Assembly: GCA_965279355.1 (NCBI GenBank)
Contig: OZ257155.1
Coordinates: forward strand, 2,728,001 to 2,792,000
Origin: G965279355 sp965279355
GTDB taxonomy: Bacteria > Pseudomonadota > Alphaproteobacteria > CACIAM-22H2
Length of the DNA stretch: 64,000 bases
Direction: 5' to 3'
The position numbers and the translations under genes are program-made. Each line of letters starts with the position of its first letter. The first letter of the stretch is position 1. The notes beneath the pieces are model-generated. The model was given only the letters and a program-made list of their open reading frames with translations, was not told the DNA's origin and did no database searches. Below are positions 1-8,601 of this stretch, piece after piece.

Positions 1-122
1 CACGGCCGCACCCAGCGGTCGCGCAGATCGCGAAGGCCCAAGGCCAGCAGCAGGACGAGCAGCGGCCAGACCCAGAGCGGCGTGCGGCTGACGACGGTTA
101 GCAGCAGATCGGTCCCGCCCAT
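1..122 (-). CDS. Small integral membrane protein, N-terminal part only
   Basis: The start codon is the ATG complementary to 120-122, and the reading frame stays open to the window edge, giving about 40 residues beginning MGGTDLLLTVVSRTPLWVW. A hydrophobic helix rich in Leu and Val is followed by a basic stretch (RDLRDRW), as in a first transmembrane segment with a cytoplasmic positive end. The TPLWVWPLL pattern resembles small multi-pass proteins annotated DUF6622, but the rest of the gene is missing. It starts 12 bases after gyrB ends and may be co-transcribed with it. No function can be assigned. Confidence 0.55.
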   Translation of the reverse strand, partial: MGGTDLLLTVVSRTPLWVWPLLVLLLALGLRDLRDRWVRP

Positions 123-134
123 AGCACAACGGCC

Positions 135-2576
135 TCAGACGTCGAGGTTGGCGACCTTGAGTGCGTTTTCCTGAATGAAGTCGCGGCGCGGCTCGACGAT
201 GTCGCCCATCAGCGTTTCGAAGATGGTGTTGGCATCGGCGCTGTCGTTGACCTTCACCTGCAGCAGGTGGCGGGCATCCGGATCCAGCGTTGTTTCCCAG
301 AGCTGCTCGGGGTTCATCTCGCCCAGGCCTTTATAGCGCTGCATGCCGACGCCCTTCTTGCCCATTTCGAGCACCGCGTCGATCAGTCGCGTCGGCCCCG
401 TGATATCGACCTCGCGCTCGCCGGCCTTGAGCTTGGCGAAGCGGCCATAGACAAGCTGGAACTCGCCGGCCAGCTCGACCAGGCGGCGCGCCTCGACCGA
501 GTTGATGACGACCTGGTCGATCACGCAGCGATCGGTCTCGCCGCGCAGCTTGCGTTCGAAGATCATGGCGTTGGCGGTGCCGGTACCGGTCCAGCCGCGC
601 TCGTTCTCCGAACTCAGCGCATTCAGGCGACGGGCGATGTACTCGGCGGCCCCCTGGCTTTTTTCCTGATCGTTCAGCAGATCGGGATCGAGGGCGCCGA
701 GGATGGCGGCCTGCTCGACCGCATCGCGGCTGCCGACACGACGCGACAGCGGCGTCACCAGTGCCTTCGCCGCGCGCGCCTTCTCGACCAGCTGGCGCAG
801 ATCGGGGCCGGCGCGCTGGCTGCCGTCGGTGCCGACCGTCAGCACCATGCCGTCGATGCCGCCGTCGATCAGATAGTCTTCGAGCGCGCGTTCGTCCTTG
901 AGATAGACCTCCGAATTGCCGCGCTTGGCGCGATAGAGCGGCGGCTGGGCGATATAGACATAGCCGGCATCGATCAGCGCCCGCATCTGACGATAGAAGA
1001 ACGTCAGCAGCAGGGTGCGGATATGCGCGCCGTCGACGTCGGCATCGGCCATCAGGATGATCTTGTGATAGCGACACTTCGAGACGTCGAAGTCCTCCTG
1101 TCCGATCCCGGTGCCGATCGCAGTGACCAGCGTGCCGATTTCGGCCGAGGACAGCATCTTGTCGATACGGGCGCGTTCCACGTTCAGGATCTTGCCGCGG
1201 ATGGGCAGGATCGCCTGGTAGGCGCGGTTGCGGCCCTGCTTGGCGGAGCCGCCGGCGGAATCACCCTCGACGATGAAGAGTTCGGACTTGGCCGGATCGC
1301 GCTCCTGACAATCGGCAAGCTTGCCGGGCAGGGACGCCATATCGAGCGCGCCCTTGCGCCGCGCAAGCTCGCGCGCCTTGCGCGCCGCCTCGCGGGCGGC
1401 GGCGGCTTCGACGATCTTGCCGATGATGCGCTTGGCGTCGGTCGGATGTTCCTCGAACCACTGCTGCATCTTGTCGCCGCAGACGGTTTCGACGATCGGA
1501 CGCACTTCGGACGAGACCAGCTTGTCCTTGGTCTGCGACGAGAATTTCGGATCGGGAACCTTGACCGACAGAACGCAGGTCAGGCCTTCGCGCGCGTCCT
1601 CGCCGGTGATCTCGACCTTCTCTTTTTTCGCGATGCCGGCTTCGACCGCATATTTGTTGATGGTGCGGGTCAGCGCGGCGCGGAAGCCCTGGAGATGGGT
1701 GCCGCCGTCTTTCTGCGGGATGTTGTTGGTGAAGCACAGCATCGTCTCATGATAGGCGTCGGTCCATTCCATCGCGATTTCGACGGTGATGCCGTCCTTC
1801 TGTCCCGACATGGTGATGGCCGGGTGCAGGACGGTCTTGGACCGGTCGAGATATTTCGCGAAGGCTTCGATGCCGCCGGCATATTGCAGTTCGACGCTCT
1901 TGCTCTCCACGCCGCGCGCATCGGTCAGAACCAGCCGAACGCCGGAGTTGAGGAAGGCGAGCTCGCGCAGCCGGTGCTCGAGCGTGTCGAAATCGTATTC
2001 GGTCTTGGTGAAGGTTTCCTTCGACGCCAGGAAGCGGACCTGCGTGCCGGTCTTGGTTCCTGAATCGCCGACGATAGCCAGCGGCGCCTCGGCGTCGCCA
2101 TGCCGGAAGCGAAGGAAGTGTTCCTTGCCGTCGCGCCAGATGCGCAGATCCAGCGTTTCCGACAGCGCATTCACCACCGAGACGCCGACGCCGTGCAGAC
2201 CGCCGGAGACCTTGTAGGAATTCTGGTCGAATTTTCCACCGGCATGGAGCTGGGTCATGATGACCTGCGCCGCCGACACGCCTTCTTCCTTGTGGATCGC
2301 GGTCGGGATGCCGCGGCCGTTGTCGTTCACCTCAACCGAGCCGTCGGGATGCAGGATGACGTTGATCTCGTCGCAATAGCCAGCAAGCGCCTCATCGATG
2401 GCGTTGTCGACCACCTCATAGACCATATGATGCAGGCCCGAGCCGTCATCGGTGTCACCGATATACATGCCGGGCCGTTTGCGCACGGCATCGAGGCCCT
2501 TGAGGACCTTGATGGATTCGGCGCCGTAATCGGCGGCACCCTTGGTCGGGTCAAGTCTCTGGACTGGATCACTCAT
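135..2576 (-). CDS. gyrB: DNA gyrase subunit B
   Basis: GyrB is the ATPase subunit of the type II topoisomerase that introduces negative supercoils together with GyrA. The 813-residue product has the GHKL ATPase fold with EVVDNAIDEA (N box, Mg/ATP Asn), DNGRGIP and GLHGVGVSVVNALS, then the transducer domain. The TOPRIM motif EGDSAGGSAKQGRNR and the DADVDGAHI acidic cluster follow, and the C-terminal QRYKGLGEMNPEQLW closes the protein. Length is usual for the family. It is the last replication gene here, after dnaN and recF, and its ATG overlaps the recF stop by 4 bases (ATGA), implying translational coupling. gyrA is not in the window. GyrB is preferred over ParE because of the recF context. 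Confidence 0.98.
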   Translation of the reverse strand: MSDPVQRLDPTKGAADYGAESIKVLKGLDAVRKRPGMYIGDTDDGSGLHHMVYEVVDNAIDEALAGYCDEINVILHPDGSVEVNDNGRGIPTAIHKEEGVSAAQVIMTQLHAGGKFDQNSYKVSGGLHGVGVSVVNALSETLDLRIWRDGKEHFLRFRHGDAEAPLAIVGDSGTKTGTQVRFLASKETFTKTEYDFDTLEHRLRELAFLNSGVRLVLTDARGVESKSVELQYAGGIEAFAKYLDRSKTVLHPAITMSGQKDGITVEIAMEWTDAYHETMLCFTNNIPQKDGGTHLQGFRAALTRTINKYAVEAGIAKKEKVEITGEDAREGLTCVLSVKVPDPKFSSQTKDKLVSSEVRPIVETVCGDKMQQWFEEHPTDAKRIIGKIVEAAAAREAARKARELARRKGALDMASLPGKLADCQERDPAKSELFIVEGDSAGGSAKQGRNRAYQAILPIRGKILNVERARIDKMLSSAEIGTLVTAIGTGIGQEDFDVSKCRYHKIILMADADVDGAHIRTLLLTFFYRQMRALIDAGYVYIAQPPLYRAKRGNSEVYLKDERALEDYLIDGGIDGMVLTVGTDGSQRAGPDLRQLVEKARAAKALVTPLSRRVGSRDAVEQAAILGALDPDLLNDQEKSQGAAEYIARRLNALSSENERGWTGTGTANAMIFERKLRGETDRCVIDQVVINSVEARRLVELAGEFQLVYGRFAKLKAGEREVDITGPTRLIDAVLEMGKKGVGMQRYKGLGEMNPEQLWETTLDPDARHLLQVKVNDSADANTIFETLMGDIVEPRRDFIQENALKVANLDV

Positions 2577-3784
2577 CGCGCCATCACCGTCGCGTCTAGA
2601 ACACGGAAAAATTTGGCCCGCCCGCGCAGGCCCTGGAACAACTCATCGTCGGTCCCGGTCAGCCACGCCTGGGCCCCGAGATCGGCAATCTCATCAAACA
2701 ACGCCTGGCGGCGCGCGCCATCGAGATGCGCCACCACTTCGTCCAACAACAGCAGCGGCACTTCGCCGCGCTCGGTCGCCAATTCGCGCGCCATCGCCAG
2801 CAGGATCGACAGCAGCAGCGCCTTCTGCTCACCCGTCGAACATTCGCGCGCCAGCCGGTCCTTCGCCGCATAGCGCACCGCAAGATCGGTACGGTGCGGC
2901 CCCCAGGCCGCTCCGCCCTGCGCCGCATCGTGGCCGCGCGCATTGCGCAAGGCTGCGCGGGCACGGTCTTCAACGGCAACCGCCGGCATCTCCGCCAGCC
3001 ACGCATCGACTTCACCGGTCAGATGCATCCGCGCCGCCGGGAACGGTCCTTCGCGCTCGGCACAAACACGATCGAGACGCTGCATCACTTCCGCGCGGAC
3101 CGCCGCAATGGCCACACCATGCCGCGCCATGCCGTCTTCCAGCGCGTCCAGCCATGTGGTGTCGAGACTGCCTTCTGCCAGGAGCCGCGAGCGATCGCGC
3201 ATCACGGTTTCATAGGCCGCCACTTCGCCGGCATGGGCGGGATGAAATCCATAGACCAGCCGGTCGAGAAACCGTCGCCGCGCCGAGGAGCCTTCCATGA
3301 ACAGTCGATCCATATCCGGCGTCAGCCACACCAGCGCCAGATGCTCGGCCAGATCCTTCTGGCCGCGCGAGGTCTGTCCGTCGATCCGCACGATGCGCCG
3401 CTCCGTCACCCGCTCGCCATCGCCGGCTTCGCGGCCGGTACCGATATTGACCCGCCCTTTGGGTGTTTCCACGACAGCGGCCACCGCCCACGGCATGGAG
3501 AGACCGATGTCCTGCGCCCGGCGATCGACTTCGGACAGCTTCGCCCGCCGCAAACCGCGCCCCGGCGCCAGGAACGAAACCGCTTCCAGCAGGTTCGTCT
3601 TGCCCGCCCCGTTGGGCCCGGTCAGCACGATCGGCTGATGATCGAGGTCGAGGCGCAGACGCGTGTAGCCGCGAAAATCGCTCAGCGACAGCCGCCCGAT
3701 ATAGGCCGCGCGTGACTCAGCCGCCGCAACAGGCACGGCAGACTCAACCACGACAGGCACGGGGCGGGTCATCGCCGTGATCAC
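2573..3784 (-). CDS. recF: DNA replication and repair protein RecF
   Basis: RecF is an SMC-like ATPase that, with RecO and RecR, loads RecA at single-strand gaps. Walker A GPNGAGKT lies at about residues 56-63, the ABC-type signature STGEQKALLL is near residue 300, and Walker B PLLLLDEVVAHLD follows. The frame opens with a GTG at 3784 that shares GTGA with the dnaN stop. An in-frame ATG four codons later (3772) is an alternative start. About 25 residues precede the conserved YIGRLSLSDFRGY strand, a modest N-terminal extension. The gene sits in the classical dnaN-recF-gyrB order. Confidence 0.96.
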   Translation of the reverse strand: MITAMTRPVPVVVESAVPVAAAESRAAYIGRLSLSDFRGYTRLRLDLDHQPIVLTGPNGAGKTNLLEAVSFLAPGRGLRRAKLSEVDRRAQDIGLSMPWAVAAVVETPKGRVNIGTGREAGDGERVTERRIVRIDGQTSRGQKDLAEHLALVWLTPDMDRLFMEGSSARRRFLDRLVYGFHPAHAGEVAAYETVMRDRSRLLAEGSLDTTWLDALEDGMARHGVAIAAVRAEVMQRLDRVCAEREGPFPAARMHLTGEVDAWLAEMPAVAVEDRARAALRNARGHDAAQGGAAWGPHRTDLAVRYAAKDRLARECSTGEQKALLLSILLAMARELATERGEVPLLLLDEVVAHLDGARRQALFDEIADLGAQAWLTGTDDELFQGLRGRAKFFRVLDATVMAR

Positions 3785-4902
3785 ACCCGCATCGGCATGA
3801 GGACGTAGAGCGCGCTGGGATCGGCGGAATCCTGGACGATCGTCGGCGAGGCCGCATCGGCCATCGAGAACTTCGCGCCGTCGCCTTCGATCTGCTGCGC
3901 GATGTCGAGCAGGTAACGGGCGTTGAAGCCGATCTCGATCGGCGCCGCCGCGTAAACCGCCTCAAGCTCTTCTGTCGCGCTGCCGGCATCCGGGCTGGTG
4001 GCGGTCAGGGTCAGCAACCCCTTGGCCATCGCCAGCTTGATCGCCCGCGACTTCTCGGTCGAGATCGTCGCCACGCGATCGACAGCTTCGGCAAACGTCT
4101 TGCAGTCGACTTCGAGAACCTTGTCGTTGTTGGTCGGAATCACGCGCTCGTAATCCGGGAACGTACCGTCGATCAGCTTGGAGGTCAGCACTACATCGTC
4201 GAATGCAAAACGCACGCGCGTATCGGACAGCGAGACCTGGATGGCGCCTTGTGCCTCATCCAGCAGCTTGCGCAGTTCCATGACGGTCTTGCGCGGCAGG
4301 ATGACGCCCGGAATGCTGCCGGCCCCTTCGGGCAGCGCCATTTCGACCCGGGCCAGACGATGCCCATCGGTCGCGACCGCGCGCAGCACCTTCACGCCGT
4401 TGCTTTCGGCGGCATGCAGGAAAATACCGTTGAGGTAATAACGCGTCTCTTCCGTCGAAATGGCAAAGCGCGTGCGATCGATCAGGCCGCGCAGATCGCT
4501 GGCTGCGAGTTCGAAATTATTCGGCAGATCGCCGCCGGCCATTTTCGGAAAATCTTCGGCGGGCAGATTGGCGAGCGTGAAGGTCGAACGACCGGCGCGC
4601 AGATGCACCTGGCCGCCCTTGGTGTCGGTGACGTCGAAGCCGACCTGGCTGCCATCCGGCAGCTTGCGCACGATGTCATACAGCGTGTGCGCCTGAACCG
4701 TCGTGGTACCGGCCTTGGCAACTTCCGCCGTTGCGGTTTCGACAATGGCGAGATCCATGTCCGTTGCCGTCAACGCGAGCTTGCCCTTGGACGCGTCGAG
4801 AAGAACGTTCGCCAGAATGGGAATGGTGTTGCGGCGTTCAACAACGCTCTGGATGTGACCGAGAGCCTTGAGAAGCGCACCGCGCTCGATGGTCAGTTTC
4901 AT
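3781..4902 (-). CDS. dnaN: DNA polymerase III subunit beta (sliding clamp)
   Basis: This is the processivity clamp of the replicative polymerase, a homodimer of three-domain subunits. The start is the ATG complementary to 4900-4902, giving MKLTIERGALLKALGHIQSV and 373 residues, the usual length. A longer in-frame opening upstream has no similarity to clamps. The C-terminus ends ALYVLMPMRV, the typical family end (M-P-M-R). It overlaps recF by 4 bases. Unlike most bacteria, dnaA is not directly upstream: a pyroglutamyl peptidase gene and a repeat element intervene, so dnaN needs its own promoter. Confidence 0.97.
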   Translation of the reverse strand: MKLTIERGALLKALGHIQSVVERRNTIPILANVLLDASKGKLALTATDMDLAIVETATAEVAKAGTTTVQAHTLYDIVRKLPDGSQVGFDVTDTKGGQVHLRAGRSTFTLANLPAEDFPKMAGGDLPNNFELAASDLRGLIDRTRFAISTEETRYYLNGIFLHAAESNGVKVLRAVATDGHRLARVEMALPEGAGSIPGVILPRKTVMELRKLLDEAQGAIQVSLSDTRVRFAFDDVVLTSKLIDGTFPDYERVIPTNNDKVLEVDCKTFAEAVDRVATISTEKSRAIKLAMAKGLLTLTATSPDAGSATEELEAVYAAAPIEIGFNARYLLDIAQQIEGDGAKFSMADAASPTIVQDSADPSALYVLMPMRV

Positions 4903-5014
4903 GGGTCGGATCCGCGTCCTTGGCGATGAACTCGGGCAGGTCGGACCCCCCGCCTCGCCCTCCTGCAAGGCCCGCCGGATGGACGCGTCCGAAGGGCTTG
5001 TTGCCAGGACCGGC

Positions 5015-5042
5015 AGTATATCAGAAGCGATTGAAATCAAAA
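5015..5042 (-). promoter_or_regulatory. Candidate sigma-70 promoter for dnaN
   Basis: On the minus strand TTTTGA is followed after 16 bases by TATACT, about 115 bases before the dnaN start. The -10 matches consensus at 5 of 6 positions and the -35 is weak. It lies in the 190-base gap between pcp and dnaN, where a promoter is expected because pcp separates dnaN from dnaA. The call rests on motif similarity only. Confidence 0.35.
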
Positions 5043-5093
5043 CTCATTCCGGCGATTCGCGGGCCAATCTGGAGGCGAAATTCTGAGCCGATT

Positions 5094-5753
5094 TCAAGCC
5101 TTTGGAGAGCGGCTTCGGCGCTTCTCCGCGAGTGTCGTCCGCAAGGCGAGATCGACGGCGCGCAGCTGCAGCGAAAAGGCCATTGAGGCTGGATTCGCGG
5201 TCGTCGAGTCGCGGGAAAGGGCCGCGGCGACCTGTGCCGGCAGCAGCGGCAGGTGAACAAATCCGCACGGGACCCGCTTTGGCAGCAGCGCGAGGGTCCG
5301 GTACATCGCGGCGTTACAGAGATACGTGCCGGCCGTTTCCGACAGCCGTGCCGGAATGCCTGACTTGAGCAACCGGGCCTGGATGGCGCGCAGCGGCAGG
5401 CGGGACCAGAGCGCCGGACCGCCGGACCGGTCGAGCGGGCGGTCGGCCACGCGCTGCCCGGCGTTATCGGCGATCGCGAAATCGGCGAGATTCAGCGCCA
5501 CGCGTTCCAGCCGGATACACGCCTCACCGGGGGCGAGGCCCAGCAGAATGACGGCCTCGGGATCGAGGCCCTTCAACACCGCGGCCAGCGCCGTGTCGAT
5601 CTTCGCAAGATCGACCGGCAGTTCGCGGCCGACCACGGGCAGACCGTCGATCCGCTTGCCGTCGAGATGCCGGGCGATCTTCGCCGACGGATTATCGTCG
5701 AACCCACCGAAGGGCTCGAAGCCGGTGACCAGGATGCAGCGCTTGCGAGTCAT
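5094..5753 (-). CDS. pcp: Pyroglutamyl-peptidase I (peptidase family C15)
   Basis: This cytoplasmic cysteine peptidase removes N-terminal pyroglutamate from peptides. The 219-residue product begins ILVTGFEPFGGFDDNPS, the family hallmark. It contains the predicted catalytic triad: Glu83 in ERVALN, Cys147 in SETAGTYLCN and His168 in GFVHLP. Length matches the family (200-220). It lies between dnaA and dnaN on the same strand, an unusual place for this gene, with a palindromic repeat and the dnaA terminator just upstream. The C-terminal 20 residues are basic and poorly conserved. Confidence 0.9.
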   Translation of the reverse strand: MTRKRCILVTGFEPFGGFDDNPSAKIARHLDGKRIDGLPVVGRELPVDLAKIDTALAAVLKGLDPEAVILLGLAPGEACIRLERVALNLADFAIADNAGQRVADRPLDRSGGPALWSRLPLRAIQARLLKSGIPARLSETAGTYLCNAAMYRTLALLPKRVPCGFVHLPLLPAQVAAALSRDSTTANPASMAFSLQLRAVDLALRTTLAEKRRSRSPKA

Positions 5754-5797
5754 GGGGGGAGTGTAGAGCGCTCGATAACGAAATCGACTTCTTTTCC

Positions 5798-5868
5798 GTC
5801 ACCCCGGACTTGATCCGGGGTCCATGTTTCCTGTGGCGCGATGGACCCCGCATCGAGCGCGGGGTGAC
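5798..5868. repeat. Nested palindromic intergenic repeat element
   Basis: A 71-base element between pcp and dnaA. The outer arms are GTCACCCCG and CGGGGTGAC. Inside, CCCCGGA/TCCGGGG closes over a 5-base loop, ACCCCGC pairs with GCGGGGT further along, and GGTCCAT pairs with ATGGACC. The element could fold as alternative hairpins or a cruciform. GTCACCCCGGACTTGATCC-type repeats are widespread in intergenic regions of alphaproteobacteria. I see no second copy in this window. Confidence 0.7.
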
Positions 5869-5922
5869 AAACACGGTTGGGGAGCATTGAAAGATAGAAA
5901 CCCAAAGATCGCCGGCACCCCC

Positions 5923-5960
5923 AAAAAGCGAAAGGCGCCAGGTTTCCCAGGCGCCTTTCG
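5923..5960 (-). terminator. Intrinsic terminator of dnaA
   Basis: The perfect 11-bp stem CGAAAGGCGCC/GGCGCCTTTCG spans 5929-5960 with a 10-base loop. Read on the minus strand it is followed by a run of five T (complement of 5923-5927). It lies 37 bases beyond the dnaA stop, so it should separate dnaA from pcp and dnaN transcription. Confidence 0.8.
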
Positions 5961-5997
5961 ACCCCTCCCCCCGGAGGATGCCGGTGCTCGTTCGTGT

Positions 5998-7473
5998 TTA
6001 TGCTTCGAGCATGCGGCGTAAGAGTTCGATGTCCTCGGCGAAGGTGGAGTCCGATGACCGGAGCTCCTCGATCTTCTTCACCGCATGCATCACGGTCGTG
6101 TGGTCGCGACCGCCGAACTTGCGGCCGATTTCCGGCAGCGAGCGCGACGTCAGCTGCTTGGCGAGATACATCGCCACCTGACGCGGACGGGCAACCAGCC
6201 GTGCGCGGCGCGGCGAGTGCATGTCGGCCAGGCGGATCGAGTAATGCTCGGCCACGCGCTTCTGGATTTCCTCGATCGTCACGCGCCGGTCGTTGGCCCG
6301 CAGCAGATCGTGCAGCACATCCTGCGCCGTCTCGAAAGTAATGGGACGGCCGACAAGCGTCGAATGGGCGGCGATGCGGTTGAGCGCACCTTCGAGTTCG
6401 CGAACGTTCGAGGTGATCTTGTGCGCCAGGAATTCCAGCACCTTGAGCGGCACGGCCAGGCCGAGCTTCTCAGCCTTGGTCTGCAGGATGCCAAGACGCA
6501 GTTCGTATGTCGTTGGATGGATGTCGGCGACGAGGCCCCAGCCGAGACGGGAGCGCACGCGATCCTCGATGCCTTCGAGATCGGCCGGGCTCTTGTCGGC
6601 CGACAGAATGATCTGGCGGTTCTGGTCGACCAGTGCGTTGAACGTGTGGAAGAACTCTTCCTGCGTCGAATCCTTGCCGCTGATGAACTGCACATCATCG
6701 ATCATCAGCACGTCCACGGAGCGGAACTGCTCCTTGAACGACATCATGTCCTTGAAGCGCAGCGCCCGGATGAACCGGTACATGAACATTTCGGCCGAGA
6801 GATAGACCACCTTGCGCTGCGGATGGCGCTTGCGGATCTCCCAGGCGATGGCATGCATGAGATGCGTCTTGCCGAGGCCGACACCGCCATAGAGGAAGAG
6901 CGGGTTGAAGGGCACCTTCGCTTCTTCCGACACGCGGCGCGCGGCGGCCGTTGCGAATTCGTTGGGCTTGCCCGTCACGAAGTTTTCGAAGGTGAAACGC
7001 GGATCCAGCGGCGCGCCGAAATCCTCTCTCTCTTCACTCGACGGCGAACGGATGATCGCGCCGTCGCCATCGGTGCCCGAACGCGGGGCGGAGGCGGCGG
7101 TCACGGGACGCAGACCGTTCATTGTGCGGGCCCCAACCGGCTGCGAGGGCATGGTGTCGGCGCGGAGCGCCGCCATGCGCTCGGCGGCCGGACGCACGAC
7201 CGTGCTGGACGGCGCGGCGACGACAATGTCGATCTCGCGGATATTCTTGTTTTCAGCCTTCCACAGGGCACGCAGGCGCTCCGCGTAATGGGTCCGCACC
7301 CAATCCTGCATGAAGCGGGTCGGGACAGCGATCCGGACTTCAAATTCCTCGACCCCGGCCAAGGTCAGCGGCTTGAGCCAGGAACGATAGGCAACCTCGC
7401 CGAACTCGGCGCGCAGCTTGCCGCGAACACGGGCCCATTGGGTCTCGATGCTGGAAGAGGGTTCGTCGCGCAT
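5998..7473 (-). CDS. dnaA: Chromosomal replication initiator protein DnaA
   Basis: DnaA is the AAA+ initiator that binds DnaA boxes and melts the origin. The start is the ATG at 7473 (MRDEPSSSIETQWARV), with AGGA 12 bases upstream. A longer frame running back into the rhodanese gene is not needed. The 491-residue protein has domain I (residues 10-85) and a variable linker to about 150. Domain III carries Walker A at about 196-203 (GGVGLGKT) and Walker B MIDDVQF at about 257-263. The domain IV helix-turn-helix carries the box-reading signature GGRDHTTVMHA. It begins 7 bases after the rhodanese stop, so the two are probably co-transcribed. Confidence 0.97.
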   Translation of the reverse strand: MRDEPSSSIETQWARVRGKLRAEFGEVAYRSWLKPLTLAGVEEFEVRIAVPTRFMQDWVRTHYAERLRALWKAENKNIREIDIVVAAPSSTVVRPAAERMAALRADTMPSQPVGARTMNGLRPVTAASAPRSGTDGDGAIIRSPSSEEREDFGAPLDPRFTFENFVTGKPNEFATAAARRVSEEAKVPFNPLFLYGGVGLGKTHLMHAIAWEIRKRHPQRKVVYLSAEMFMYRFIRALRFKDMMSFKEQFRSVDVLMIDDVQFISGKDSTQEEFFHTFNALVDQNRQIILSADKSPADLEGIEDRVRSRLGWGLVADIHPTTYELRLGILQTKAEKLGLAVPLKVLEFLAHKITSNVRELEGALNRIAAHSTLVGRPITFETAQDVLHDLLRANDRRVTIEEIQKRVAEHYSIRLADMHSPRRARLVARPRQVAMYLAKQLTSRSLPEIGRKFGGRDHTTVMHAVKKIEELRSSDSTFAEDIELLRRMLEA

Positions 7474-7480
7474 CACGGTC

Positions 7481-7990
7481 TTATTCCTGCCACCACGGAA
7501 GACCTTCGGCCTTCCAGCCTTGCGCGGCGCCCCGATGCTGGGTGGCGTCATGCGCACCCTCGAACCCGCCGGCAAGATTATAACAACGCCCCCAACCCTG
7601 CTGGGTCATGGCAATGGCCGCCGAGCGGGAACGCCCGCCCGAACGGCAGATGAAGATGACGCTGGTGTCTTTGGGAACGCCCGCGCGCTCCAGGTCCTGA
7701 GCAAATGTAAGATTGGCAACCATGCGTGGCTTAAACCCTGTCTCGGCCGTACCCGGCGTAAAAGATTGCCATTCGACCAGAACCGGCCGCTTTCCCACGC
7801 CGGTCAGATCCGGCAGGCCAACGAAGGACCATTCCGCCTGGGACCGACAGTCCACCAGAACGGCGCCCTTTTCCTGTGCCAGAATTTCCCAAGCTTCTTT
7901 CGGCGAAATGTCGCCCGCATAACCCGAGGCCGGTGTCCGATTTGAACTTCCGCTCTCCGGTCGCGCCATGTCCGCAGACCCCTGTGCCAT
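7481..7990 (-). CDS. Rhodanese-like sulfurtransferase domain protein
   Basis: A single rhodanese domain of 169 residues with the active-site loop CRSGGRS at 115-121 (predicted persulfide Cys115) and the structural DCRSQAEW motif at 47-54. Such proteins transfer sulfane sulfur, but substrate and partner cannot be read from the sequence. The last 15 residues include GWKAEGLPWWQE. No signal peptide is visible, so it is probably cytoplasmic. It is immediately upstream of dnaA on the same strand with a 7-base gap, so the dnaA promoter may lie before this gene. Confidence 0.85.
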   Translation of the reverse strand: MAQGSADMARPESGSSNRTPASGYAGDISPKEAWEILAQEKGAVLVDCRSQAEWSFVGLPDLTGVGKRPVLVEWQSFTPGTAETGFKPRMVANLTFAQDLERAGVPKDTSVIFICRSGGRSRSAAIAMTQQGWGRCYNLAGGFEGAHDATQHRGAAQGWKAEGLPWWQE

Positions 7991-8601
7991 CCCCGATCCG
8001 CCCCTGACTAGGCCGCCACTTCGGACGGCTTCTTACTGCACCCGGCCAGGTTCCGCCCGGCCCTTATCTCTCAACCAACTTACCCTAGCGAGCAGCGCCC
8101 GGGCGGAAGGCCGCCGCGACTTCGACCAGCCGTACCACGAACGGCAGAAGCAAGAACCGGCATGACAATCATTTCGGAACACATGTCGGTTCGCGTCTCC
8201 GTATCGTCGCCGACTTCATTCAGCCGGACCGTCAGACCTTCTTCTGTCGACCCTTTGCATCATGTGCGCCAACTCCCTCAGCGAGTTCGGCGCGACCAGT
8301 GATGCGTGGCAAGAACCTCCGTACCGATCATCGATCTCCTTGAGGAGATTTTCGTTCACCGACAATCAGTCCGTTAACTCTAGTCGCCGTTTTTAGGCGG
8401 TGCAATATGCCGTGTCGCGATTCTGCAAAAAATAATTCTTGCGTGTTCCGGCAACACGGAATCCCAAAGTCCGACTAAAAAACTTTGTCTGCGCGCGATA
8501 CCACGCAGGCAAAGGTCGGCTGCACAACTTATGCGTAGAGCAGCGGCGCGAGGCGCAATCGCTTGTGAGTTCCGCGCGATCGCGCGCGGAACGAAAGATC
8601 G
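7991..8601. other. 611-base non-coding region upstream of the rhodanese-dnaA unit
   Basis: No convincing gene lies here; the short open frames have no family signature. The middle part is less GC-rich than its surroundings, with A-runs near 8427-8433 and 8477-8482. Three small hairpins are visible: ATCTCCT/AGGAGAT at 8334-8349 followed by TTTT, CGCC/GGCG around 8385-8399, and CGTGTT/AACACG at 8442-8458. Two GANTC sites (about 8419 and 8459) could be CcrM targets. I found no TTATCCACA box. It probably holds the dnaA-operon promoter, and replication-origin function is possible but unsupported. Confidence 0.4.
8569..8592 (-). terminator. Strong hairpin beyond rpsT, possible terminator
   Basis: Perfect 10-bp GC-rich arms GTTCCGCGCG/CGCGCGGAAC with a 4-base loop start 9 bases beyond the rpsT stop on the minus strand. 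No T-run follows, so it may protect the transcript end or need other factors to terminate. Confidence 0.45.

Noticed and set aside
267..2063. 598-codon plus-strand frame over gyrB
   Set aside because: Antisense shadow of gyrB in a GC-rich genome; no family motifs, while gyrB fits perfectly.
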